A stretch of DNA of 64,000 nucleotides from Actinomadura rayongensis (GCF_009831215.1 NZ_WUTW01000003.1:125325-189324); one strand, 5' to 3'. Shown: positions 42,190 to 52,060, counted from the stretch's first letter. The notes: generated by a model from the letters alone, not told the origin. Numbers and translations: made by a program.

Positions 42190-42560
42190 GCCGACCCGCC
42201 TTCTCGCGGCGATGTGTCCGGCACGATCGCCCGCCCATACGACGCCTCCGACGCGTTCGGGTCCGGGGTGCTCCGCGTGGACGCGCGGCCGGGCCGAAAC
42301 GTGAAAGCAGGCGAACTGTGGCACGAAAGTTTGTGCCGCGAAAGGCACAGATCGGTAACGACAAACTTGTAAAAGTAGCTGTACCAGGGATTACGGTCCG
42401 AAACCACGACGACGTGATTCACGCCACGTGGACACAGATTCCAACGGGCTGTTAGATCCGCTGTGCGTCCTGTTTGCGCTGGTCATCAGACCGCCACGCG
42501 AACGCGTTCAGAGCGCCACGCACCGTTACGGTGTGTCGCCATCGTGGAGGGATCAGCGCT
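42190..42560. promoter_or_regulatory. Divergent promoter region, RHS toxin / secreted partner
   Basis: About 370 bp with no convincing gene. Part of it (42300-42420) is AT-rich. GGCAC at 42320-42324, GTGCC at 42333-42337 and GGCAC at 42344-42348 form a spaced palindrome with an extra half site, a candidate operator for coordinated expression of both sides. Confidence 0.4.
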
Positions 42561-45500
42561 GTGGGCAGGAGACCCCGGGAAGTAGACCGCTTCTGTCAAC
42601 CTCGCGTCACCGGCTTTCCCGGACGGTTCGGCCGGACGCTGGCCGCGCTGTCGGCGGGAGTCCTGGCCACTGCCCTGACCATTTCCGGAATGGGCGCCGC
42701 GCACGCCGGCAGGCCGCCCTCCCGCCGGGCTCCGGTCGAGCGGGGGCCGCGGGCCGCCGCCGAATCGGCCCGCGCGCTCGCCCGGGCGAAGGCCACGGGG
42801 CAGAGCGTGGAGCTGCCCTCCGCCACGACCGGGATCTCCACCACGACCGCCAACCCCGACGGGACGTTCACCACCGTCCAGAGCCTCCTGCCCCAGCGCG
42901 TGTGGCAGTCGGGCCGATGGCGGACGCTCGATCCGACCCTCCACGCCGACCCGGGGCACGGCATCTCCCCGGCCGTCAGCGCGGCCGGACTCCAGCTCTC
43001 CGCCGGCGGGTCCGGCCCTCTCGCGACGCTCACGACCGAAGGCCACCGACTGTCGCTGACCTGGCCGACCGCACTGCCCGCCCCGGAGATCGACGGCGCC
43101 TCGGCCACCTACCCGGACGTGCTGCCCGACGTCGACCTGATCGTCACCGTCACACCGCAGGGCGCGTTCAGCGACACCCTGGCCGTCAAGACCGCCGAGG
43201 CCGCCAAGAACCCGGCGCTGTCCCAGCTCAAGCTGACGATCGAGACCGACGGGCTGGAGGTGAGCACCGACCCGCAGGGCAACCTCCAGGCCGTCGAGTC
43301 CGCGGACGGGCTGCCCGTCTTCAGCGCCGTCGCCCCCACCATGTGGGATTCCTCCACGAACCCGCCGGCCGGGGTCTCGGCCACCGCCGTCCGGACCGCG
43401 ACGCCGTCGTCCGCCACGGCACCGGGCAGCCGGGCGCGGGTGGGACGCATCCGGGCGAATGCCGTCACGACGTCCCGGCGCCCCGGCCGGACCACCGCGA
43501 TCCTCACGCTCCGGCCGGACCGCGCGCTGCTGACGGGCCGGACCACCGCCTACCCCGTCTACCTGGATCCCACCTGGACGCCCCAGTACGCCGGTTCCAA
43601 GGTGCAGGCGTCCGCCGAGGTCCAGAGCTATTTCGACAGCCAGCACTACTGGAACCCCTCGACCCTGCAGATGGGGTACTGCGGCTGGGACTCCTGTTAC
43701 GTCTCCCCCAGCACGCCCGCGCACTTCGTCGCCAGGTCGTTCCTGCGGATGAGCGTGCCGTCGCAACTCCAGAACAACGCGCACATCACCAGCTCACAGC
43801 TCAACGTGACCTTCAAGTACGGTCCGTACAACTCGTGCAGCGGGGCACCCAATCCCACCATCGACCTCGGCTGGACGGGCACCATCTCGACCAGCACCAC
43901 GTGGAACAACCAACCGTCGTGGAAGCAGACGATCGACACCGCCGCTCCGGCGGCCTGCTCCGGCGCGCGGGCCGGCTTCGACCTGACGTCGTTCATGCAG
44001 TCCCACGCCGCTGGGGCGTCCAGCATGACGTTCGGGCTGAAGGCCGCCGACTCGGGCGACAAGAACACGTGGAAGCAGTTCGTGACGTCCGACATCTCGA
44101 TGTCGACGACCTACGACCACGCCCCCGACCTGCCGGGCCACCCCGCGACGTCGCCCGGAGGCCCGTGCCAGACCAGCGGTCCGGGCGCCGTGGTGATCGG
44201 CAACGACGACGTGAAGTTCCAGGTCGTCCCGACCGACCGGGACGGCGGCCAGCTCGGCACCCGGTTCGTCGTCAAGAACTACGGCGGATCGACCGTGTAC
44301 GACTCCGGAGACCCGGCGAACGCATCGACCGCGCTCACCGTCACGTCCGGCCAGGTCGCGTCGCTCACACTCAAACGCTCGCAGATCCAGGGCTGGCACG
44401 CCGACGGCCGCACGAAGCCCTACCAGTACTCCTGGTACACGGTCACTTCGGACGGCAAATACGCGAGCCCCGGCACCGGAACCGGCTCGGCCGGATCCCC
44501 GTGCGCCTTCACCTACGATCCGACGCAGCCGCCCGCGCCGGGACTGGCGGTGGCGACGGACGCGAACGGCAACGGGGGAACGCTCGGCGGAACCGCCACC
44601 GTCACGCTGGCGCCCTGCGCCGACCTGCTCGCCGATCCCGCGACGACCTGCACGGGCACCGCTCCGAACCGGTACAAGTACCAGCTCAACTCCGGCGCGC
44701 CGGTGACGGTGACCGCGAGCGGCGGCGCCCAGACCGTCACCGTGCCGCTGCACCACGCCGGTCCCAACGCGCTCACGGTGTTCTCGATCTCGGCGGGCGG
44801 CAACCCCGGCGAGTCCGCCTCCGCCGTCTTCACCGTCGCCGGCCCCGCCAGTCCCTATCCGGACGGCGATGTCGACGGCGATCCGCAGCACCGGCCCGAC
44901 CTGCTCACGATCGGCGGCGGCGCCGCACCGGGCCTCTGGCTGGCGTCCGGGGACGGGGCCGGCGGGCTGGCCACTCCCACCGACATCGGTGCCGCCGGGA
45001 CCGGCGTGCAGACGGCCGGCTCTCCGGGAGACTGGACCGGCGTCCAGGTCCTGCACGGCGACTTCACCGGCAATCACGTCCAGGACGTGCTCGCCTACTA
45101 CCCGTCCGGCGACCATCAGGGGTCCGCCTATGTCCTCTCGGGCAACGGCGACGCGCTGCCGCTCCTGCCGGTCTCGGGAGAACAGGTCGCGCTTCCGGCG
45201 GGCACGTTCGCCGATCCGCTGCTGGACCCCGACGACGAACCGCTCCAGCTCGTCGCGGCCGGGAACGCCGGTCTGCAGAGCACCGGGGTCGCGGACCTGA
45301 TCGGCATCGTCGGTGATGCGGCCAACGGCTACCAGCTCGACCTCTACTCCACGTGCGGGGGCTGCGGGCCGTCCAACTACACGGCGACGGCGACGCTCGC
45401 CGCGAAGGACGAGTCCCCCGACGGCGCCGCCGACTGGAACAACTTCACCCTGGTCACCGCCCAGCCGAACGGGATCCCGGTGCTCTTCGCCGTAAAGAGG

Positions 45501-46850
45501 ACAACCGGCGAGACATGGGAGTCCACCAACCCGAACCAGAGCGCTACGGCGCTGATCGGCACCGCCGGCACCTGGACGAAGATCACCGCACCGTGGGGGT
45601 CCGCGCCGCCGACGCCGATCTCCGGGGACGTCAACGCGGCCGGGAAGATCGAGCTGTGGGGGCGGACGGGCTCGGCGACCGCGCCCACCGCCACCCCGTA
45701 CACCCTGACGGGCACGTCCCTCGCCGGCGGAACCGCGACGAACCTGCTGATCCCCGCCCACCAGTGGCCGCTGACCAGCAGCGGCGGGGCCACCGCCAGT
45801 TGCGCGGCGGCGGTCTGCACGCCCGACACGACGGGCGGCCAGGACGCCGCCATCACGGGCGGCGTCACGCTCGCCGACGACCCGACGCGCGGCACGGTCG
45901 CGGATCTCGACGGCAGCAGCGGTTACATCACCCTTCCCACCAACCTCCTCCACGCCTCGAACGTTCTCACCATCGGGCTCTCGTTCCGCGCCGATCCCGG
46001 AACCGGCGGCATCCTGTTCTCGACCGGCAACGACGTGCCGAGCACACCGAACGCCAACGCGATGCCGGTGATGTACATCGGCACCGACGGGAAGCTGTAC
46101 GCGCAGTTCTGGAACGGCGGGGTAACGCCGATGATCTCGCCGCAGCGCGTCGACGACGGCCAATGGCACACCGTGCTGCTCAACAGCACGGGAAATCACC
46201 AGGGCTTCTACCTCGACAACGACCTTCGCATCGGGATGGCCGGGAGCCAGGCCGTCAACAACGCCGACCCGCTCGTCTTCGTCGGGGCGGGCACGTTCCC
46301 GCCCAACACCGACACGCGGCAGTGGGTCAACGCACCGGGCGACACGACCAGGACCAGGAGCAGCTACTTCAACGGACAGATCTCCAACGTGATGTATTTC
46401 GCGAGCGCGCTTAGCACCGCCCAAATGGCTCCTTACTGGAAGGCCGCCCCGATGGTCGGCCCCATCGTCTCCGCTCTGTCCGCCGGGTTGTGCGTCGACA
46501 ACAACGGAGGCACCATGACCAACAAGAACAAGGTCCAGATCTGGACCTGCAACAACAGGATTTCGCAGAACTGGTCGCTCAACCCGGACGAGACGATCTC
46601 GATGACGTCGGGCGGCACTACGATGTGCCTGGACGTCACGGAGTCGGGCACCGCCAACGGAACGCTGGTGCAGCTTTATACCTGCAACGGCACAGTGGCC
46701 CAGATGTGGCACCTCGATTCCAGCGGACAGATCTGGAATCCCAATGCCGGGAAGTGCCTCGACGACCCGAAGTCGAGCACGACCAGCGGTACGCAACTCC
46801 AGATCTACGACTGCAACCTGACGAAGGCGCAGTACTGGATCGTCCCGTGA
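42561..46850 (+). CDS. Large secreted protein: DNRLRE-like, LamG-like and ricin-B lectin domains
   Basis: A protein of 1429 residues from GTG 42561, nine bases after GGAGGG. The signal peptide contains TLAALSAGVLATALTISGMGAAHA. A DNRLRE-like beta region spans about 333-515 (AEVQSYFDSQHYWNPSTLQM ... TTWNNQPSW). An FG-GAP-like stretch lies near 766 (DGDVDGDPQHRPDLLTI). A concanavalin/LamG-like domain occupies about 1066-1290. A ricin-type beta-trefoil with QIW/QxW-type motifs covers 1300-1429 (KVQIWTCNNRISQNWSL, LVQLYTCNGTVAQMWHL). Carbohydrate binding at the cell surface is likely. Proteins of this kind commonly lie beside actinobacterial RHS genes; here it is divergent. Confidence 0.85.
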   Translation: MGRRPREVDRFCQPRVTGFPGRFGRTLAALSAGVLATALTISGMGAAHAGRPPSRRAPVERGPRAAAESARALARAKATGQSVELPSATTGISTTTANPDGTFTTVQSLLPQRVWQSGRWRTLDPTLHADPGHGISPAVSAAGLQLSAGGSGPLATLTTEGHRLSLTWPTALPAPEIDGASATYPDVLPDVDLIVTVTPQGAFSDTLAVKTAEAAKNPALSQLKLTIETDGLEVSTDPQGNLQAVESADGLPVFSAVAPTMWDSSTNPPAGVSATAVRTATPSSATAPGSRARVGRIRANAVTTSRRPGRTTAILTLRPDRALLTGRTTAYPVYLDPTWTPQYAGSKVQASAEVQSYFDSQHYWNPSTLQMGYCGWDSCYVSPSTPAHFVARSFLRMSVPSQLQNNAHITSSQLNVTFKYGPYNSCSGAPNPTIDLGWTGTISTSTTWNNQPSWKQTIDTAAPAACSGARAGFDLTSFMQSHAAGASSMTFGLKAADSGDKNTWKQFVTSDISMSTTYDHAPDLPGHPATSPGGPCQTSGPGAVVIGNDDVKFQVVPTDRDGGQLGTRFVVKNYGGSTVYDSGDPANASTALTVTSGQVASLTLKRSQIQGWHADGRTKPYQYSWYTVTSDGKYASPGTGTGSAGSPCAFTYDPTQPPAPGLAVATDANGNGGTLGGTATVTLAPCADLLADPATTCTGTAPNRYKYQLNSGAPVTVTASGGAQTVTVPLHHAGPNALTVFSISAGGNPGESASAVFTVAGPASPYPDGDVDGDPQHRPDLLTIGGGAAPGLWLASGDGAGGLATPTDIGAAGTGVQTAGSPGDWTGVQVLHGDFTGNHVQDVLAYYPSGDHQGSAYVLSGNGDALPLLPVSGEQVALPAGTFADPLLDPDDEPLQLVAAGNAGLQSTGVADLIGIVGDAANGYQLDLYSTCGGCGPSNYTATATLAAKDESPDGAADWNNFTLVTAQPNGIPVLFAVKRTTGETWESTNPNQSATALIGTAGTWTKITAPWGSAPPTPISGDVNAAGKIELWGRTGSATAPTATPYTLTGTSLAGGTATNLLIPAHQWPLTSSGGATASCAAAVCTPDTTGGQDAAITGGVTLADDPTRGTVADLDGSSGYITLPTNLLHASNVLTIGLSFRADPGTGGILFSTGNDVPSTPNANAMPVMYIGTDGKLYAQFWNGGVTPMISPQRVDDGQWHTVLLNSTGNHQGFYLDNDLRIGMAGSQAVNNADPLVFVGAGTFPPNTDTRQWVNAPGDTTRTRSSYFNGQISNVMYFASALSTAQMAPYWKAAPMVGPIVSALSAGLCVDNNGGTMTNKNKVQIWTCNNRISQNWSLNPDETISMTSGGTTMCLDVTESGTANGTLVQLYTCNGTVAQMWHLDSSGQIWNPNAGKCLDDPKSSTTSGTQLQIYDCNLTKAQYWIVP

Positions 46851-47737
46851 TGCCGGCCGGGACCGTCCGATCGCCCGGCGATCCATCCGGCGCAAAGGCC
46901 CGCGTGCGGTGGGCGGCCGTCGCGGGACTCGTGCTCCTCGCGGCGGTCGGCCCGGTCGCGCCGGCCCGCGCAGCCGGGCCGGGCACGACGTCGAGCCCGT
47001 CGCCCGGCTCCGGAACCGCCGACCCGACGCCGGTCGCACCGGTCCTCGTCGTCCATTCGGTCGTCGGCGCGGCCGGGGCGCACAGCGGGGACGCTTTGAG
47101 TGGACAGTCCTGGATCGCGGCGACCGGTCCCGTCGCGCGGAACGCCTCGCTCCACTTCCGCGTGTCCGGCGGGGCGTCCGTGCGCCCGACGTGCACGCGC
47201 GACGCGGGCGGACGCTGTGCGCTGGGCGACGTCGGAGCCGCCGGGATCACCGTCCCCTTCGTCCTCGGTACGAAAAAGCGGCACGGAACGGACACGGTGA
47301 CGCTGACGGCGATCGTCACCGCCCGGAACGCCGTTGAACGCCGCGCGACCGTGCGGATCACGCTCGCGCCCCCGGCCGCCCGTCCTCCTGCGGCGACGAA
47401 GGCGCCCGGTTCCGGGCACCGGGCCGCACCGCCGCCCGCTCCCGAGGCGCCGACCGCGTCGCCCAGCATTCCGGTCGAGAGCGCGGCGTCCCCGTCGCCG
47501 AGCCCGATCCTGCCGGAGATCGCGCCCGCTCCGACACCGAGCCCGACACACCGCGAGACACACGTCCGTGAACCATCGGTGACCCTGCCGAACCACCGTC
47601 CGGTGTCGGCCGAACTGACCAGCGGCGGGCTGTGGGGACTGCTCCTGATCGCCGGAGTCGTCATCGCCGCCGTTCTCCCGGCCCGGCGCAGGCAGCCCGC
47701 GCTTCCCCGTCCGGAAGCGGACGGGCGCCCCTCGTAA
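46850..47737 (+). CDS. Secreted, C-terminally membrane-anchored protein
   Basis: A protein of 295 residues; the ATG overlaps the preceding stop (TGATG), and GTG 46847 is also possible. Signal peptide: WAAVAGLVLLAAVGPVAPARAA. A beta-sandwich-like extracellular domain follows (about 60-180), then a Pro/Ser/Thr-rich stalk and a C-terminal helix (LWGLLLIAGVVIAAVLPARRR) with basic stop-transfer. There is no LPxTG motif. It is probably the membrane anchor or partner for the lectin-like protein it is coupled to. Confidence 0.75.
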   Translation: MPAGTVRSPGDPSGAKARVRWAAVAGLVLLAAVGPVAPARAAGPGTTSSPSPGSGTADPTPVAPVLVVHSVVGAAGAHSGDALSGQSWIAATGPVARNASLHFRVSGGASVRPTCTRDAGGRCALGDVGAAGITVPFVLGTKKRHGTDTVTLTAIVTARNAVERRATVRITLAPPAARPPAATKAPGSGHRAAPPPAPEAPTASPSIPVESAASPSPSPILPEIAPAPTPSPTHRETHVREPSVTLPNHRPVSAELTSGGLWGLLLIAGVVIAAVLPARRRQPALPRPEADGRPS

Positions 47738-47879
47738 GGCCGGCACCTGCGGCCGTCCCGTCCGGCCCGATGCCCGCGTCCTCGTCCGCACCGCGCGCTG
47801 TAGGCTCTGAGCCCGGCGCGCCCGGCCCTGCCGCCGGCCGCAGCCGAGCGAGAATCGGCCGGCATCCAGGGGAGGGGCC

Positions 47880-48239
47880 ATGCCACGCCGCGCCAGGCGC
47901 GCTCCAGGCGAACTGGAACGCGAGGTCATGAGCCTTCTCCAGCAGGCCGAGGACGCACTGCCGCCCGCCGAGGTCAAGGCCCGGCTCGGCGGTGACCTCA
48001 CCTACAGCACGGTGGTCACGATCCTCACCCGCATGCGGGACAAGGGGCTTCTCGTCCGGCTCAAGGACGGCCGCGGTTACGTCTACACGCCTGTGGCCGA
48101 CCAATCCGGGCTCGCGGCGCTGCGCATGCGGGAGGCGCTGGCGGCCGAGACGGACCGTCGCGCGGTGCTCAGCCAGTTCGTCGGCGGCCTTTCCGAGCAG
48201 GAGGAAGAGATCCTGCGCGACCTGCTGGGTCCTGCGTGA
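47880..48239 (+). CDS. BlaI/MecI-family repressor
   Basis: A protein of 119 residues with a winged helix: PGELEREVMSLLQQAEDALPPAEVKARLGGDLTYSTVVTILTRMRDKGLLVRLKDGRGYVYTP, then a helical dimerisation tail. GGGGAGGGGCC precedes the ATG. It overlaps the M56 peptidase gene by 4 bp (GTGA). In BlaI/BlaR-type pairs the peptidase inactivates the repressor on an envelope signal. Confidence 0.93.
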   Translation: MPRRARRAPGELEREVMSLLQQAEDALPPAEVKARLGGDLTYSTVVTILTRMRDKGLLVRLKDGRGYVYTPVADQSGLAALRMREALAAETDRRAVLSQFVGGLSEQEEEILRDLLGPA

Positions 48240-49159
48240 ACACGTTGGACCTGGAGGACGTCTTTCCGTTCGTGCTGCCGCTGCTCGCCGCCGCGCCGGG
48301 CGTGCGGTTGATCGAACGGCTTCCGCCGCGGTCGGCGGTGTGGACGACGACGGCTCTCACGACGGTCCTCTCCCTGACCGGGCTCGCGGGGCTCGGGCTG
48401 ATCGCGGCCGACGGCGCCCTCCGGTTCCATGCAGTCGAGGTGCTCGGGCGGCTGTCCCCCACCGGCCTCGACCGGATCGACCGGACCGGGAAGCCGGTGG
48501 GCCTCGCGGCGGCCGTGGCGTTCGGCACCGCCCTGGCCGCGTTCGTCGGTTCCGCTCTGCGCGAGGCGCTGTCGCTTCGCACGGCGTATCGGACCGCGGC
48601 CCGCACGCCCGGCTCACGCGAGGTCGTCGTGGTCGGTGACGCGGAGGCGCGTGCGTTCACCCTTCCCGGTCGGCCGGGGCGGATCTTCGTGTCGACCGCG
48701 ATGCTCGATGCGCTGGACGAGCGGCAGGCCCAGGCACTGCTCGCCCACGAGCGCGGCCACCTGCACGATCGGCACCACCTCTTCCGCGCCTGGGTGCGCG
48801 TCCTCGCGGCGGCGAATCCGCTGTTGCGCCCGTTGCGCCGATCCCTGCAGTACTCGCTCGAACGGTGGGCCGACGAGCGGGCCGCCGTGGCCGTGGGAGA
48901 CCGCCGGACGGTCGCGCACGCGATCGCCAAGGCCGCGCTGGCCGTGCCCCGGTCTCCGGGGCGCTGCGGACTGGCCTTCGTGACGCTTCGGCGCGGCAGT
49001 GCCGTGCCCCGGCGGGTCGCCGCGCTCCTCGCCCCACCGCCCCGGCCGCATTTCGGGATCGTGCTCGTGGCAGCGGTGTGCTCGGGCTCTGCGGTTTTCG
49101 CGGTGCTCAACGGGGCCGCCGGTCTGCACCACATCCTTGAGGCCGCGCGTGCCCGTTAG
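48236..49159 (+). CDS. M56-family membrane zinc metallopeptidase
   Basis: A protein of 307 residues with about four membrane segments. The zinc motif is LLAHERGHLHDRHH (HExxH form HERGH), with a downstream ligand region WADERAA. There is no extracellular penicillin-binding sensor domain, unlike BlaR1/MecR1, so it resembles the short actinobacterial M56 proteins paired with BlaI. It probably cleaves the co-encoded repressor or another envelope protein. Confidence 0.9.
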   Translation: MNTLDLEDVFPFVLPLLAAAPGVRLIERLPPRSAVWTTTALTTVLSLTGLAGLGLIAADGALRFHAVEVLGRLSPTGLDRIDRTGKPVGLAAAVAFGTALAAFVGSALREALSLRTAYRTAARTPGSREVVVVGDAEARAFTLPGRPGRIFVSTAMLDALDERQAQALLAHERGHLHDRHHLFRAWVRVLAAANPLLRPLRRSLQYSLERWADERAAVAVGDRRTVAHAIAKAALAVPRSPGRCGLAFVTLRRGSAVPRRVAALLAPPPRPHFGIVLVAAVCSGSAVFAVLNGAAGLHHILEAARAR

Positions 49160-49176
49160 CCGCCGGGGCTGGTCTC

Positions 49177-50397
49177 CTAGCGGAGAGGGAGGCCGGTGAT
49201 GGTGCGGCCTATGACGAGGCGTTGGATTTCGCTGGTGCCCTCGAAGATGGTGAAGATCTTCGCGTCTCGGTGCATGCGTTCGACGGGGTAGTCGCGGGTG
49301 TAGCCGTTGCCGCCCAGGATCTGGATGGCTTCTTCGGTTACTCGGACTGCCACTTCGGAGGCCAGGAGTTTCGCCTGGGAGCCTTCGGCGTTGTCGAAGT
49401 CCTTGCCGTTGCGGGCCATCCATGCGGCTCGGTGGACCATCAGGCGGGCCGCATCTATCTGCATTCTCATGTCGGCCAGCTTGAAGGACACGGCTTGGAA
49501 GTCGCCTATCTTGCGGCCGAACTGTTCGCGCTGCCGGGCGTAGTCCAGGGCGTACTCGTAGGCTGCTCTTGCCACGCCTAGTGCCTCGGCGCCTACGCTG
49601 GGGCGGGTGGATTCGAAGGTGCGCATCGCTGCTTGGCCTCGGCTCCGCTTGCCTTCGCGGACTCGGGCTATGCGCTCGTCGAACTTTTCCTTGCCGCCCA
49701 CGATGAGGTGGGCGGGGATTCGTACGTTGTCGAGGATGACCTCGGCTGTGTGGGATGCGCGGATGCCGTGCTTCTTGAACTTTTGGCCTTGTTTCAAGCC
49801 TTGGGTTCCGGGTGGGATGATGAAGCTGGCCTGGCCTCGGCTGCCCAGGTCGGGGTGGACGGACGCCACGACGACGTGGACGTCGGCTATTCCGCCGTTC
49901 GTGGCCCAGGTTTTGGTGCCGTTCAGGACCCACTCGTCGTTGGCCTCGTCGTAGACGGCTCTTGTGCGGATGGAGCCCACGTCGGAGCCGGCGTCGGGTT
50001 CGGACGCGCAGAAGGCGCCCAGTTTCACGTCGTCGGCCGTGCCGAACATCTGCGGGACCCATTCGGCGATCTGGTCGTTCGTGCCGACGGCGGCCACAGA
50101 GGCGGCGGCCAGGCCCGTTCCGACGATCGCCAGGCCGATGCCCGCGTCGCCCCAGAAGAGTTCTTCGAAGGCTACCGGGATGCCGAGGCCCGTCGGCTCC
50201 AGCCATTGCGCGGCGAAGAAGTCCAGGGAGTAGATGCCGACTTTCGCGGCCTCCTGGATGATCGGCCAGGGGGTCTCCTCGCGTTCGTCCCATTCGTGGG
50301 CGGCCGGGCGGATGACGTCCCGTGCGAACTCGTGCACCCACTGTTTGACTTCTTGGACGTCCTCGCTCAGGTCCAGCGAGTAACCGGTGTTCGTCAT
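49177..50397 (-). CDS. Acyl-CoA dehydrogenase
   Basis: A flavoenzyme of 406 residues for alpha,beta-dehydrogenation of an acyl-CoA. Motifs: CASEPDAGSDVGSIRTRA (FAD/acyl binding), LNGTKTWATNGG, and the C-terminal IFEGTSEIQRLVIGR containing the catalytic glutamate of the YEGT-type motif; GNGYTRDYPVERMHRDAK is conserved. Start ATG 50397 follows GGGGAGGTCACCAG. The gene uses more T-ending codons than neighbours. Chain-length preference cannot be told. Confidence 0.94.
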   Translation of the reverse strand: MTNTGYSLDLSEDVQEVKQWVHEFARDVIRPAAHEWDEREETPWPIIQEAAKVGIYSLDFFAAQWLEPTGLGIPVAFEELFWGDAGIGLAIVGTGLAAASVAAVGTNDQIAEWVPQMFGTADDVKLGAFCASEPDAGSDVGSIRTRAVYDEANDEWVLNGTKTWATNGGIADVHVVVASVHPDLGSRGQASFIIPPGTQGLKQGQKFKKHGIRASHTAEVILDNVRIPAHLIVGGKEKFDERIARVREGKRSRGQAAMRTFESTRPSVGAEALGVARAAYEYALDYARQREQFGRKIGDFQAVSFKLADMRMQIDAARLMVHRAAWMARNGKDFDNAEGSQAKLLASEVAVRVTEEAIQILGGNGYTRDYPVERMHRDAKIFTIFEGTSEIQRLVIGRTITGLPLR

Positions 50398-50558
50398 CTG
50401 GTGACCTCCCCGACGGCATGGGGGTCCGCCGCCCCGACCGGCGGCGGACCGGCACCATGTCCGACCGCCCAAGGATCCAGGAAAGCGCGCGGGGCGGCTT
50501 TGCCTCGGACGCGCAACTCGGGTCTCCTGATCCGCCCGGGGCTGACAAACTCTGGGCC

Positions 50559-51146
50559 ATGAGCCGCGTCGTGGAGCGATTCCTGGATCCGTTGCTGGCG
50601 CGCGATGCCTGGTTCGGCGAGGACGACCTGGAGGACGTCCTCGCCGATGCCGAGCCCGTCCCGGACGCGTTGGAACGGCACCTTCGGATGTGCGCGCGGC
50701 TCGGTGCGGCGTGGCATCGGACGCGCCGGGCCGTCCGGGAGCGGGCCGACGGGGAGATTGTTCGGCTGCTCGCTTTCAAGTACGCCGACGAGCCTGGATA
50801 TCGGCCCTCGTGGCGGCCTCCGCCTCGTGAGATCGCGGCCGATGACGCGGCCGTGCGCTTTCTGCGGGAGCGTTGGGATGAGGAACGCGCTGTGGCGGAA
50901 GAGGCCGCGCGGGTGAGCGGGGCGGAGTTCACCTGGGAGGAGATCGAGGTTCAGGACGGTCAGGGGCTCGTTCTCGACGGCGAGAAGCGCAGCGTGTTCG
51001 GGTGCGCTCTTTATCCCGAGGTCGGCCGGAGCATTGTTCAGCACTCCCCGGGACGTGTCCTGCGCGATATCGCCGGCCGCGAGGGCATCCTTGCCCGGGC
51101 CGATTCCGCGCTCCTTGAGCTGCTGCTCGGTACCTACGCATCCTGA
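50559..51146 (+). CDS. DUF6221-like protein with rearranged halves
   Basis: A protein of 195 residues. The first part ends with IVRLLAFKYADEPGYRPSWRP, which I recognise as the usual C-terminal motif of DUF6221 proteins. The second part contains AVRFLRERWDEERAVAEEAA, the usual N-terminal motif, then HSPGRVLRDIAGREGIL from the middle. This looks like a C-terminal half followed by an N-terminal half, from duplication or permutation. Function unknown. The start at 50559 was chosen because the frame upstream reads poorly. It overlaps the convergent XRE gene by 13 bp. Confidence 0.65.
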   Translation: MSRVVERFLDPLLARDAWFGEDDLEDVLADAEPVPDALERHLRMCARLGAAWHRTRRAVRERADGEIVRLLAFKYADEPGYRPSWRPPPREIAADDAAVRFLRERWDEERAVAEEAARVSGAEFTWEEIEVQDGQGLVLDGEKRSVFGCALYPEVGRSIVQHSPGRVLRDIAGREGILARADSALLELLLGTYAS

Positions 51147-51973
51147 CCGGCGAGATCTTGCGCGCCGAGGACGCCGAGGAGCGCGAGCCGTCCGGCGTCC
51201 TCGGTGCCCGGCTCGGCGGTGTAGACGATGACGTTCAGGTCGCCGTTCTCGACGTGCAGCATGTCGCAGTCCAGCGTGATCGCACCGACCAGCGGATGTT
51301 GGACGGTCTTGCGGGACACCGCGTACCGTCCGACGGTCCCCGCGTCCCACAGCTCGGCGAACCGCGCGCTGCCCGCGTGCAGGTCGGCGACGAGGCGGCG
51401 CAGCCCACGGTCCGCCGGGTAGCGGAGCGTCGCCGTCCGCAGGGCGGAGACCTGGGCGGCCTCCAGCGCGCGGCGCGCGTCCGGCGCGTAGTGGACGCGG
51501 CTGCCCGCGCCGAGGAACGTCCGCCAGACCGCGTTGCGCTCCGGGCCGCGCCGCTCCCCCATCAGCGCGACGTGCAGCGGGTTGGCGAGCAGCAGGTTTC
51601 CCGCCGCGTCGGACACGGCGACGGGCGTTCCGGCGAGCCGGTCCAGCATCCGGTGGACGCCCGGCGTGATGTGAGTCGGGACCGTCCCCTCGCCGGGCGG
51701 AGCGAGTCCGGCCAACCGGTACAAATGGGCGTGTTCGTCGTCGGTCAGCCGTAGCGCGCGGCCCAGCGCCGCCACCACCTGCTCGGACGGACGGGCGGCG
51801 CGGCCCTGTTCCAGCCGCGTCAGGTAGTCCACCGAGATGCCGGCCAGCAGGGCGAGTTCTTCGCGGCGCAGGCCGGGGGCGCGGCGGCGTCCGCCCGCCG
51901 GCAGACCGGACGCGGACGGCGCCGTCCGGTCCCGCCAGCGCCGCACCGCCTGCCCGAATTCGGTGCCTGTCAT
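51134..51973 (-). CDS. XRE-family regulator with MmyB-like ligand-binding domain
   Basis: A protein of 279 residues. N-terminal HTH: RRAPGLRREELALLAGISVDYLTRLEQGRAARPSEQVVAALGRAL. The C-terminal MmyB/PAS-like domain (VAVSDAAGNLLLANPLHVAL ... LVGAITLDCDMLHVENGDLNVIVYTAEPG) is thought to bind a fatty-acid-like ligand. It is divergent from an SDR gene with an 87-bp gap, a frequent actinobacterial pairing in which the regulator represses the SDR. ATG 51973 is preferred to GTG 51982. Confidence 0.92.
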   Translation of the reverse strand: MTGTEFGQAVRRWRDRTAPSASGLPAGGRRRAPGLRREELALLAGISVDYLTRLEQGRAARPSEQVVAALGRALRLTDDEHAHLYRLAGLAPPGEGTVPTHITPGVHRMLDRLAGTPVAVSDAAGNLLLANPLHVALMGERRGPERNAVWRTFLGAGSRVHYAPDARRALEAAQVSALRTATLRYPADRGLRRLVADLHAGSARFAELWDAGTVGRYAVSRKTVQHPLVGAITLDCDMLHVENGDLNVIVYTAEPGTEDAGRLALLGVLGAQDLAGQDA

Positions 51974-52060
51974 GGCCTCCACTGTGCCCGCTCGCGGGCG
52001 GAACGTCCTGGTACCGCCAGGGCCAGGCTAAACGGAACGATGTACCGGATGCTGGTGGGC

